NCBI GenBank assembly: GCA_007124105.1
Contig: SLFT01000059.1
Span: 1-18,525 of the forward strand
DNA length: 18,525 bases
DNA from: Candidatus Hydrogenedentota bacterium
GTDB lineage: Bacteria; Hydrogenedentota; Hydrogenedentia; Hydrogenedentales; CAITNO01
Reading direction: 5' to 3'
The notes under the pieces are model-generated. The model saw only the letters and a program-made list of their open reading frames with translations, was not told where the DNA came from and ran no database searches. This document shows, one piece after another, positions 1-6,406 of this stretch. Positions within the stretch are counted from its first letter, which is position 1, and the number at the start of each line of letters is the position of its first letter. Made by a program: the position numbers and the translations under genes.

Positions 1-89
1 GGTCTCGGTTAGTGGTGAAAGGGAAGTATAGCATATCCCCACATAGTACGGAAAATCAGGCTTTGACTCAGAGCGTGTATAAGAAGTCC

Positions 90-144
90 AGATTGCTCCG
101 CTTCGCTCGCAACGACGATCAAGATATTACCGTCATTGCGAGCG
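90..144. repeat. Dispersed TTGCGAGCGAAGCG-type repeat, two opposed copies
   Basis: Positions 90-117 carry the inverted form and 131-144 the direct form of the same motif. Segment 104-117 pairs with 131-144 at 13 of 14 positions across a 13-nt loop (118-130), so the pair can form a hairpin. The motif resembles the CGTCATTGCGAGCGAAGCG intergenic repeats I know from many bacterial genomes. Related copies lie at 295-317 and, more diverged, at 11063-11091. Confidence 0.7.
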
Positions 145-198
145 ATTTACCCCTCGGTGCGGGCATTTTCCTGAAAGAAACGGCGTGATCCAAAGTTT

Positions 199-286
199 CG
201 ATTACGATTGACGAGCACGAGCACGAGCACGAAGGTCGTCGCCTCGTTTTTCGTGCTCGTGCCTCGTAATCGTGATTCGTAATCGT
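199..286. repeat. Long imperfect inverted repeat of GAGCAC/GTAATC units
   Basis: The left arm (199-232) has a GATTACGATT segment followed by three GAGCAC-type units. The right arm (251-286) is its imperfect reverse complement. Positions 221-232 pair perfectly with 251-262 (12 bp). After one bulged unit (216-220), 211-215 pairs with 263-267 and 204-209 with 268-273. The loop is 233-250. It lies in non-coding DNA and has no poly-T tail, so it does not look like a normal terminator. Confidence 0.75.
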
Positions 287-294
287 GACGACTT

Positions 295-317
295 TTGCGA
301 GCGAAGCGAGGCAATCT
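295..317. repeat. Third copy of the TTGCGAGCGAAGCG dispersed repeat
   Basis: This 23-nt segment matches the reverse complement of 90-112 at 21 of 23 positions; the two differences are adjacent (GA versus AG). It lies directly right of the GAGCAC hairpin, so opposed copies flank that element. Confidence 0.7.
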
Positions 318-386
318 AAAGAGGTTCACAACGTACGATAAAGTGATGAAGAGCCGTTTCATACACGCCCTCTGTGTTGTTGCAAG

Positions 387-431
387 AAAAAGGGCGCCAT
401 GCATCATCCCTTATGGAAGCGCATGGCGCCC
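387..431 (-). terminator. Intrinsic terminator of the EF-G-2 gene
   Basis: On the minus strand, 25 nt after the EF-G-2 stop, GGGCGCCATGC (431-421) pairs perfectly with GCATGGCGCCC (402-392) across an 18-nt loop. It is followed at once by five U residues (391-387) and then CUUGC. An 11-bp GC-rich stem with a U-tract is the standard Rho-independent form. Confidence 0.87.
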
Positions 432-455
432 GTACAAATCTGTCAGTCAGTGTTA

Positions 456-2492
456 TTAGTCTTCTTCAGTACGCGATTTCTCGTAGGCCGCAACGATTTC
501 CTTGGCTACGTGTTCGGGCACTTCTTCGTAATGATCGAGTTTCAGTTCATAGCTGCCGCGCCCCTGGGTCATACTGCGCAGGTCGGTAGAATAACGCAAC
601 ACTTCCGCCTCGGGCACCAACGCGCGAATGACCTGCCTGCCGCCGCCCAGCGCGTCCATGCCGCTGATGCGTCCGCGGCGGCTGTTGAGGTCGCCGTTGA
701 TGTCGCCCATGTATTCTTCAGGCACGGTTACTGCAATTTCCATAATAGGTTCGAGCAGGCACGGTTTCGCTTGGCGTACGCCCTGCTGGATGGCCTTCGA
801 TGCGGCCAGTTTGAACGCCATTTCCGACGAGTCCACCGCGTGATAAGAACCGAAGAACAGTTCCACAATAACATCCACCACCGGATGTCCGCTAATCACG
901 CCGCGCTCCAGCGCTTCCTGTGCGCCCCTGTCCACATGCGGAATATATTGCTTGGGCACTACGCCGCCGACAACGCTGTCAACGAATTCGTAGCCCGCGC
1001 CGCGTTCGTTGGGCCCAATACGCAGGTGGACATCGCCATACTGGCCATGGCCGCCGGTTTGCTTTTTGTGCTTGCCCTGTACTTCCACCTTCGCCTTGAT
1101 GGTCTCTCGATACGCGACCTTCGGCGTATTGGTTTCTACTTCCACCTTGAATTTGCGCTGCATACGGCTGAGCAAAATATCCAACTGCAAATCGCCCATG
1201 CCCCGGATAATGTGGTCGTTGGTGGCGGTGTCGCGATAGTGCGAGAAGGTGGGGTCTTCTTCCGCCAGACGGTTGAGCGCCTCGCCGATCTTGTCTTCAT
1301 CCGCTCGCGACTTTGGCAGGATCGCCAGTTTCACCATCGCCTCGGGCAGTTCTATGCCCGGCATGTGTATATTGGTGCCCGCCGCGCCGATGGTGTCGCC
1401 AAAATGCGTGTTCTTCAACTTGGTCATGGCCGCGAGATCGCCCGGGCCAACAGCGTCCACCTGTACCTGTTGTTTGCCGTTCAGCAAATAGAGCTTGCCC
1501 GTACGTTCCTTCGAGTTCGTAGTGACATTGTAGAAATCGCTGTCGGCTTTTAATGTGCCGCTCAATACGCGGAACAGGGTCAGATGACCTACAAAGGGGT
1601 CCACCACCGACCGGAATACTTGCGCGAGGAAGGCGCCGCTGGGGTCGGACTTGATTTCCTGCGTCTCGCCGCTTTCGTCCTTGGCGACAATGATGCGCGC
1701 CAGCGGGCTCGGGAAGGATTCCGCAATCATGTCGAGCAGTTCATCTATGCCAAGGTCCTGAGACACGCTGCCCGCCAGGATGGGGATGATCTTGCCCGTG
1801 GTAATGCCATTTTGCAGCCCCGCGCTGAATTCTTCCGGGGAGAGTTCCAGCGTCTCGAGGTATTTTTCCGTGAGCGCCTCATCCGTTTCGGCGACCGCCT
1901 CTACAAGCGCTTCCTTTAACGCGGCGGCGCTCTCGGGTAGTTGCGCCTCGTCGCCCTTGACGATATTCACGACGCCCTCGAGTCCGGCGCCCTCGCCGAT
2001 GGGGGCCACAAGCGGTACGCAATGGCGACCATAGGCTTCCTGTAACATCGTAACAGTCTCATCGAAGCTGGTATGCTCGCGGTCCAGTTTGTTTACGAAA
2101 AATGCGCGGGGCACATTAAAACGCTCGGCGTATTTCCAGGCGTTGTCCATACCTACCTGAACGCCCGTTGACGCGTCGGCGACAATGACCATGCCGTCAA
2201 TCAGCGGAGCCGAAGAAGCCATTTCGCCCAGAAAATCCATATAACCGGGATGGTCTATCAGGTGAATCCGACCGTCTTTCCATTCCAGATGGGCCAGCGC
2301 CATTGCAATACTGTGTTTGCGCTCGATTTCTTCTTCAAGATAATCGCAAACCGTGTTGCCCTCTTCCACCGCGCCAAGACGGCCGGTAAGCCCCACTTTG
2401 TGCAGGATATGTTCTACCAGCATTGTTTTGCCGACGCCGCCGTGTCCTACAATGCCGACGTTGCGTACTTTCCCCGGTTCAATTGTTGCCAT
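456..2492 (-). CDS. Elongation factor G-like translational GTPase (EF-G-2 type)
   Basis: A 678-residue, full-length EF-G-family GTPase. Canonical EF-G drives ribosomal translocation; the role of this EF-G-2/FusA2 branch is less settled. G1 is GHGGVGKT (residues 16-23), G3 is DHPGYMDF (80-87) and G4 is NKLD (134-137). Domain II follows at about 290-390. Domain IV contains KQTGGHGQYGDVHLRI, a good family signature, and domain V ends the protein. The G1 segment differs from the AHIDAGKT of canonical EF-G, and the switch I Thr is Ser61 (ERKHSIAMA), which together point to the EF-G-2 paralogue rather than the main fusA. The start is fixed by a CGGAGG Shine-Dalgarno (2505-2500) seven bases upstream. 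It stands alone on its strand, with its own terminator at 387-431, and is divergent from rpmJ. Confidence 0.93.
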   Translation of the reverse strand: MATIEPGKVRNVGIVGHGGVGKTMLVEHILHKVGLTGRLGAVEEGNTVCDYLEEEIERKHSIAMALAHLEWKDGRIHLIDHPGYMDFLGEMASSAPLIDGMVIVADASTGVQVGMDNAWKYAERFNVPRAFFVNKLDREHTSFDETVTMLQEAYGRHCVPLVAPIGEGAGLEGVVNIVKGDEAQLPESAAALKEALVEAVAETDEALTEKYLETLELSPEEFSAGLQNGITTGKIIPILAGSVSQDLGIDELLDMIAESFPSPLARIIVAKDESGETQEIKSDPSGAFLAQVFRSVVDPFVGHLTLFRVLSGTLKADSDFYNVTTNSKERTGKLYLLNGKQQVQVDAVGPGDLAAMTKLKNTHFGDTIGAAGTNIHMPGIELPEAMVKLAILPKSRADEDKIGEALNRLAEEDPTFSHYRDTATNDHIIRGMGDLQLDILLSRMQRKFKVEVETNTPKVAYRETIKAKVEVQGKHKKQTGGHGQYGDVHLRIGPNERGAGYEFVDSVVGGVVPKQYIPHVDRGAQEALERGVISGHPVVDVIVELFFGSYHAVDSSEMAFKLAASKAIQQGVRQAKPCLLEPIMEIAVTVPEEYMGDINGDLNSRRGRISGMDALGGGRQVIRALVPEAEVLRYSTDLRSMTQGRGSYELKLDHYEEVPEHVAKEIVAAYEKSRTEED

Positions 2493-2606
2493 GAAAAAAC
2501 CTCCGGTGCGGGTTCTGCCCGTGATGCGCGGGCAAACATCGTTTAAGGAAATTTGGTTCGTGAAAAAACAGTCGTTGACTCGCTGATACAGAAATCAGGA
2601 ACACGT

Positions 2607-2636
2607 AGTATACCTGTTATTCCCCGTCATCATCAA
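2607..2636 (-). promoter_or_regulatory. Candidate promoter of the EF-G-2 gene
   Basis: Read on the minus strand, TTGATG (2636-2631) and TATACT (2612-2607) are separated by 18 bp. This is a reasonable sigma70-like pair (4/6 and 5/6 matches). It predicts a transcript start near 2600 and a leader of about 108 nt. It would share the intergenic space with the divergent rpmJ promoter. Confidence 0.4.
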
Positions 2637-2657
2637 ATTCGTGTTTTGGCGGATAAT

Positions 2658-2687
2658 TTGACATCAAGCCCCAGATTTCGGTATAGT
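2658..2687 (+). promoter_or_regulatory. Sigma70-type promoter of rpmJ
   Basis: A perfect TTGACA (2658-2663) and a TATAGT (2682-2687, 5/6) are separated by 18 bp. The predicted start is near 2694, giving about 60 nt of leader before the L36 start codon. This is the strongest-looking promoter in the window, as expected for a ribosomal protein gene. It may also supply transcripts reading through into mgtE. Confidence 0.7.
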
Positions 2688-2753
2688 GCCGTACATTCAA
2701 GGAGGTTGCGGGGTTGCGTAATGTGTTACAAGTAAAACAATGGAGTTATCGCC

Positions 2754-2879
2754 ATGCGTATATTATCATCTCTAAAGACTGCCAAAAAACGTCATCCCGG
2801 CTGTAAGGTGGTGCGTCGTAAAGGCCGCGTCTATGTAATCAATAAGATTGCGCCTCGCTTTAAGGCGCGTCAGGGCTAA
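2754..2879 (+). CDS. rpmJ: 50S ribosomal protein L36, zinc-free (C-minus) form
   Basis: A 41-residue protein beginning MRILSSLKTAKKRHPGC and ending NKIAPRFKARQG. Length, the SLKTAKKRHP start, the KGRVYVI centre and the PRFKARQG end all match L36, a small protein of the large ribosomal subunit. The classical form binds zinc through three Cys and a His. This copy keeps a single Cys (residue 17), like the YkgO-type C-minus paralogues that do not need zinc. GGAG (2742-2745) lies 8 nt before the ATG, and the promoter at 2658-2687 drives it. It is short enough for automatic gene callers to miss. Directly downstream is the structured leader of mgtE. No canonical four-ligand L36 is visible in the window, so whether this is the only copy cannot be told. 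Confidence 0.93.
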   Translation: MRILSSLKTAKKRHPGCKVVRRKGRVYVINKIAPRFKARQG

Positions 2880-3158
2880 GAATCTCTTTTGGCGGCGACG
2901 CTGCGCGTTGCCGCTGAATTGAGTGTTTGTGTTTGCGCGTATACGCGCGTGTGACAACAAAGGAACCCAAAAGCAACATGGAACGCACAACGGAAATAAG
3001 CAACGCCGCAGAAGACCCTGGACCGCGAAGTAGCAGTACTTTTGCGAGGGTGGTTGCGTTCGACCCAACGTTCCGAAAGAGGTAACTCTCTCCCTCCGGG
3101 CGCGCCTCCTCGCCGTTTTGTCACGCGGTGAAAACCCAAACCATAGGAGGCGCCTATC
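2880..3158 (+). promoter_or_regulatory. Structured leader of mgtE with sequestered Shine-Dalgarno
   Basis: The 279 nt between rpmJ and mgtE contain no gene on the forward strand but much pairing potential. (1) 2892-2900 with 2906-2914, 9 bp, loop CTGCG. (2) A perfect 14-nt palindrome GCGCGTATACGCGC (2935-2948). (3) A long arm in which GCAAC (3000-3004) pairs with 3053-3057, ACCCT (3015-3019) with 3047-3051, and an apical stem 3024-3032 with 3037-3046 has loop GCAG. (4) AGAG-GUAA-CUCU (3078-3089), capped by a GNRA tetraloop. (5) GCGCCTCCT (3102-3110) is a perfect 9-nt complement of AGGAGGCGC (3145-3153), the mgtE Shine-Dalgarno, with a small hairpin (about 3115-3135) inside the loop. mgtE is often controlled by the M-box magnesium riboswitch, but I do not see the M-box consensus here. 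I infer translational control; the ligand is unknown. Confidence 0.55.
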
Positions 3159-4538
3159 ATGGATACTCCCACCATTGCGCCTGACTTGCAGGAACTGCTG
3201 CTCTCTGCAGAGACGGTTGACCTGCGCGCGCATCTTGAAGACATTCACCCCGCCGATATTGCTGAAGCAATAACCAATCTTGAGGCGGACAAACGCTGGG
3301 AAGCGTTGTCCAAATTCGAGCCTTATCTCGCGGCCGATGTGTTCAGCCACCTCGACGATGACGTTCAGGAGCGGATTATTGCCGCATTGAACCGCGCCGA
3401 ACTCGCCTGGCTGATGACGCATATTCCCTCGGACGACCGCGTGGACATATTCCGTCGCCTGCCTGAAGAGCGACAGGAATCGTTGTTGCCCGCCCTGGCC
3501 CACGCCGAGCGTGAGGACATACGTCGGCTCGCGTCTTATCCTGAAGGCAGCGCCGGCGCGGTCATGACCTCGGAATATGTGACGTTGCCTGCCACGGTGA
3601 CCGTAGATCAAGCCATTACCCGACTGCGACGGGAAGCGTTTAACAAGGAAACCATCTATTACGCTTACGTGGTGGACGAAAACCGTCGGTTACTGGGTTT
3701 CGTGTCCCTGAAAGACCTTATCCTGGCCAATCCCCAGGAGCGCATCGAGGACATCATGCATCGTGATGTCATCTTCGCGCGCGCCCATGACGACCAGGAG
3801 GAAGCGGCCCGGCTCATTACCAAATACGATATGTTCGTGCTGCCGGTCATTAACGGCAACGATGCCATGGTCGGCATTATCACCCACGACGACGCCATTG
3901 ACGTGATTAACCAGGAACACACCGAGGACATGGAAAAATTCATGGCCATCGCGGGTTCGCACGAGGCGGGCGGGTATTTGCGTACGCCTGTAATGGAACA
4001 CTTCAGAAACCGTGTCTACTGGATAATGGGCCTGGCTGTTATCGGATTGGTGTCGGGCACGATTATCCATCGTTACGAGGAAACCCTTGCCTCGCTGATG
4101 TTGCTGGCCCTGTACATGCCCATGCTCGCCGACACCGGCGGCAACACGGGCAGCCAGGCCGCCACCATTATCGTGCGCGCGCTCGCATTGAAGGACGTCA
4201 ATTATGGCGATATCTTCCGGGTGCTGTTCAAGGAACTGCGTATTGCGTTGATGCTTTCGGCGATCCTGGGCTGCATGACCTTTGGCAGGGTCATGTTCCT
4301 CTCGCGCGGCGCTGACGTGCCCGAAGGGATGACGCTGCCCATGATCGGCTTTGCCATTGCAATCGCGTTGAGCATCCAGGTCATCTCCGCCACCATGGCC
4401 GGCGCCCTGTTGCCCATCATCGCCGCCTTCTTCAAAAAAGACCCCGCAGTAGTTGCCAGCCCTGCGCTCACCACAGTGGTGGACATCACCGGTCTGCTGA
4501 TCTATTTCAACACCGCCAAATTCATGCTGGGGATTTGA
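3159..4538 (+). CDS. mgtE: Magnesium transporter MgtE
   Basis: A 459-residue MgtE-family Mg2+ channel of the inner membrane. The N-terminal superhelical MgtE_N domain spans about residues 18-130. A CBS-domain pair follows (about 133-255, from GSAGAVMTSEYVTLPA), the cytosolic sensor that closes the channel when bound to Mg2+. The membrane domain covers about 285-457. It has the family hallmark PMLADTGGNTGSQAATII (321-338) and an Asp in the last membrane segment (Asp442, VVDITGLLIYF) at the position expected for the pore selectivity residue. The length is normal. The start is set by AGGAGG (3145-3150), eight bases before the ATG and inside the putative regulatory stem. There is no clear promoter of its own; it may be read from the rpmJ promoter. 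Confidence 0.95.
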   Translation: MDTPTIAPDLQELLLSAETVDLRAHLEDIHPADIAEAITNLEADKRWEALSKFEPYLAADVFSHLDDDVQERIIAALNRAELAWLMTHIPSDDRVDIFRRLPEERQESLLPALAHAEREDIRRLASYPEGSAGAVMTSEYVTLPATVTVDQAITRLRREAFNKETIYYAYVVDENRRLLGFVSLKDLILANPQERIEDIMHRDVIFARAHDDQEEAARLITKYDMFVLPVINGNDAMVGIITHDDAIDVINQEHTEDMEKFMAIAGSHEAGGYLRTPVMEHFRNRVYWIMGLAVIGLVSGTIIHRYEETLASLMLLALYMPMLADTGGNTGSQAATIIVRALALKDVNYGDIFRVLFKELRIALMLSAILGCMTFGRVMFLSRGADVPEGMTLPMIGFAIAIALSIQVISATMAGALLPIIAAFFKKDPAVVASPALTTVVDITGLLIYFNTAKFMLGI

Positions 4539-4640
4539 GCAGCCGAGCCGGGATAGTCCGCATGGTTGCCCGATTTTTCTGGGGAGATATGCGGACCCAT
4601 ATCCAGGAGTGCGCGACATTTATTTATCATTTACGGGCAT

Positions 4641-4711
4641 TATATCCATTTATACTGGACATACCGCCCGATTTCTGGTACAATAGGGACATGATGAGCA
4701 TCATGGATATA
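4641..4711 (+). promoter_or_regulatory. AbiE promoter with flanking inverted repeat; predicted leaderless start
   Basis: TGGACA (4656-4661) and TACAAT (4679-4684), spaced 17 bp, form a good sigma70 promoter. Standard geometry puts +1 at 4691, the A of the first ATG of the antitoxin gene. TATATCCAT (4641-4649) and its perfect reverse complement ATGGATATA (4703-4711) bracket the promoter; the second arm lies inside the coding sequence. A third partial copy (ATATCCA, 4599-4605) lies upstream, within a GATATG/CATATC inverted repeat (4586-4591 with 4598-4603). AbiEi antitoxins are known to repress their own promoter by binding inverted repeats, so these are candidate operators. Confidence 0.6.
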
Positions 4712-5368
4712 CGCGACCGGACACCAACGGAGACGCTGGATTACCAGCAGTTAATGTCGCTGCTGCGCGGGTACGCCAAGCCACGCGATCGTATTGGCGC
4801 TTTCATGGACAAAGGCGAGCTTATCCGTGTGCGACGGGGCCTTTACGTGTTTGGGGAACGTTATCGTCGCGGGCCGCTGCGTCGTGAAACCCTCGCCAAC
4901 TTGATTTATGGCCCCTCGTATGTCAGCCTTGATTTTATGCTCAGTTGGTACGGCATGATTCCCGAGCGTGTCGAAGATGTGACATGCGTCACGACAGGGG
5001 AGAAGAAGCGGTTCACCACGCCGTTGGGCGTATTTACGTATCAACCCATGACGTTGCGCCGTTATAGTCCCGGGATTGCGTGGTCAGACGCTTATGATTC
5101 GCCGTGTCTTATCGCGTCACCCGAGAAGGCGCTGGTTGACAAAGTATGGATGGACAAGCGCTTCAGCCCGACAAGGCTTAGTGATTTCGACGCCTATCTA
5201 TTCGATGATCTTCGGATTGACGAAGCGCTTTTGGCAACACTTGATATGAGCAAGATTTGCAGCATTGCCCGCATTTTCGGCGCCAGGAAGATAGCCATGC
5301 TCACGCGATTTCTGGCCCGCGTATCTCAGCAGCGTTCTGTTGCGTCAGCGAATCTTACGCCAACATAA
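4691..5368 (+). CDS. AbiEi-like antitoxin / transcriptional repressor
   Basis: A 225-residue protein of the AbiEi (type IV toxin-antitoxin antitoxin) kind. The N-terminal part is a winged-helix-like unit: LDYQQLMSLL, then GAFMDKGELIRVRRGLYVF, which is the family's typical helix-then-hairpin segment. The C-terminal part includes YVSLDFMLSWYGMIPE and SPEKALVDKVW, also typical of the family. In characterised systems AbiEi antagonises the nucleotidyltransferase toxin without stable binding, and represses its own operon. The frame is open further left, but the promoter at 4656-4684 places the transcript start at the first ATG of MMSIM, so 4691 is the preferred start. ATG 4694 or 4703 are alternatives; there is only a poor AGGG upstream. 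The toxin gene follows after 43 nt. Chromosomal location beside mgtE shows no sign of a surrounding phage or plasmid. Confidence 0.82.
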   Translation: MMSIMDIRDRTPTETLDYQQLMSLLRGYAKPRDRIGAFMDKGELIRVRRGLYVFGERYRRGPLRRETLANLIYGPSYVSLDFMLSWYGMIPERVEDVTCVTTGEKKRFTTPLGVFTYQPMTLRRYSPGIAWSDAYDSPCLIASPEKALVDKVWMDKRFSPTRLSDFDAYLFDDLRIDEALLATLDMSKICSIARIFGARKIAMLTRFLARVSQQRSVASANLTPT

Positions 5369-5411
5369 CCGTCGTTGTTCCAGCGGCGCCGCCAATCATC
5401 AGAAAACAATC

Positions 5412-6278
5412 ATGAACCCCGCTATTGAACAGATGTTGAAAACATATCATTGTCAGACCACGGACGAATATGTGAACGCGCTTCGCGAGATATTGCAGCA
5501 AATCGCTTTGCTCGGGTTATGGCGCGCGAAGTTTTTTGAGTACGCGGCTTTTTACGGGGGAACTGCGTTGCGTATCCTTTACGGGTTGGACCGTTATTCG
5601 GAGGACCTGGACTTCTCGCTTCTCATGCCTGATGCCGCATTCTCGCTTGAACCCTACGGCGTGGCGCTCCAGCGGGAAATGAGTAGTTTTGGGTTCGATG
5701 TTTCCTTTGCAACACGCCCGCAACGAACGAAGTCCGCTATCAAATCCGCTTTTCTCAAGGCCAACACCTTACAACAGATGCTCGTTGTTCAGGGGCGGCC
5801 TGATACCATCTGGAATCTGCACGGCGGGGAAGTGTTGCGCATTAAACTGGAGATTGACACCGACCCGCCCGGTGGGTTCGATACGGAATTCCGCCCTGTT
5901 CTGTTGCCGAGCCCCTTTGCTGTGCGCGTATACAGCCTGCCCGATTTGTTCGCGGGGAAAATGCATGCGCTGTTGTGCCGAAAATGGAAGAACCGGGTCA
6001 AGGGGCGCGATTGGTACGATCTCGTCTGGTATATTGCGCATCACCCGGAACTGCGATTGCGTCATCTGGAGGCGCGAATGAGATACTCCGGCGACTGGTC
6101 CGAGGATGTTCGCCTCGACAAAACCGCGTTCATGCAACGGCTGCGCGACACTGTACGGTCGCTAGACATATCGCACGCCAGAGAAGAGACAGGGCACTTT
6201 GTCAAGGACAAGCAATCACTGTCGTTGTGGTCGCAACAGTTCTTTATGGACATCATTGAGCAGATCAAAATTGTGTAG
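5412..6278 (+). CDS. AbiEii-type nucleotidyltransferase toxin
   Basis: A 288-residue protein of the AbiEii/AbiGii (DUF1814) nucleotidyltransferase family. Characterised relatives act in abortive infection against phage and modify cellular targets; some MenA-type relatives add nucleotides to tRNA. Visible motifs are YGGTALRILYGLDRYSEDLDF (about residues 50-71; GG[T/S] and the DxD metal-binding pair), RIKLEID in the middle, and DLFAGKMHAL with RVKGRDWYDLVW further on, the Lys and RD..DL conserved in this family. All key residues appear intact, so the toxin is probably active. The ATG at 5412 is chosen because family homology begins there; a TTG at 5340 would add 24 unlike residues overlapping the antitoxin gene. 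There is no Shine-Dalgarno, which may keep toxin output below antitoxin output. Confidence 0.86.
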   Translation: MNPAIEQMLKTYHCQTTDEYVNALREILQQIALLGLWRAKFFEYAAFYGGTALRILYGLDRYSEDLDFSLLMPDAAFSLEPYGVALQREMSSFGFDVSFATRPQRTKSAIKSAFLKANTLQQMLVVQGRPDTIWNLHGGEVLRIKLEIDTDPPGGFDTEFRPVLLPSPFAVRVYSLPDLFAGKMHALLCRKWKNRVKGRDWYDLVWYIAHHPELRLRHLEARMRYSGDWSEDVRLDKTAFMQRLRDTVRSLDISHAREETGHFVKDKQSLSLWSQQFFMDIIEQIKIV

Positions 6279-6320
6279 ACAATGGCGGCTACTTGATCTG
6301 ACTTGCGCCGGTCTATAGAC
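6261..6320. promoter_or_regulatory. Nested inverted repeats at the 3' end of the AbiE operon
   Basis: CAGATCAA (6261-6268) is a perfect reverse complement of TTGATCTG (6293-6300). Inside it, ATTGT (6270-6274) pairs with ACAAT (6279-6283) around a GTAG loop containing the toxin stop codon. A separate 10-bp palindrome GTCTATAGAC (6311-6320) follows. This may be a weak terminator for the AbiE operon (only TATTTT lies downstream) or a binding site for the next gene. Confidence 0.4.
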
Positions 6321-6406
6321 TATTTTCAAGCTAGGGCAGCGCATCGTTCCTGTAAGCAAAATCTGTATTGCGGGTTGCGATTCCGCAATTATCGAAAGGA
6401 TATAAT

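Larger units (their letters stand above)
1..455. other. Repeat-rich intergenic region left of EF-G-2
   Basis: No convincing gene is seen in this stretch. It holds three copies of a TTGCGAGCGAAGCG-type dispersed repeat (90-117, 131-144, 295-317), a long imperfect hairpin of GAGCAC-type units (199-286), and the terminator of the leftward EF-G-like gene (387-431). A minus-strand open frame (147-407) runs straight through the repeats. Its product is low-complexity where it crosses the GAGCAC units and resembles no family I know, so I leave it out. Confidence 0.7.

Noticed and set aside
147..407. 86-codon minus-strand frame in the left intergenic region
   Set aside because: It translates dispersed repeats and the GAGCAC hairpin, giving low-complexity protein; it also overlaps the EF-G-2 terminator.
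399..1553. Long plus-strand open frame (384 codons) inside the EF-G-2 gene
   Set aside because: Antisense shadow of a strongly supported gene; the product has no recognisable family.
2880..3158. M-box (ykoK) magnesium riboswitch
   Set aside because: The conserved M-box core was not found by eye; kept only as an unclassified leader.
2772..3611. Minus-strand open frame over rpmJ, the mgtE leader and the mgtE start
   Set aside because: No start signals and no family similarity; it conflicts with two well-supported genes on the other strand.
4535..4690. N-terminal extension of the AbiEi-like protein from a TTG overlapping the mgtE stop
   Set aside because: The extension has no family similarity, and the promoter at 4656-4684 lies inside it.
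6375..6406. TATAAT at 6401-6406 as a promoter -10 for the deacetylase gene
   Set aside because: It would start transcription inside the gene, and the nearest -35-like TTGCGA is 20 bp away; it lies in the normal space between Shine-Dalgarno and ATG.
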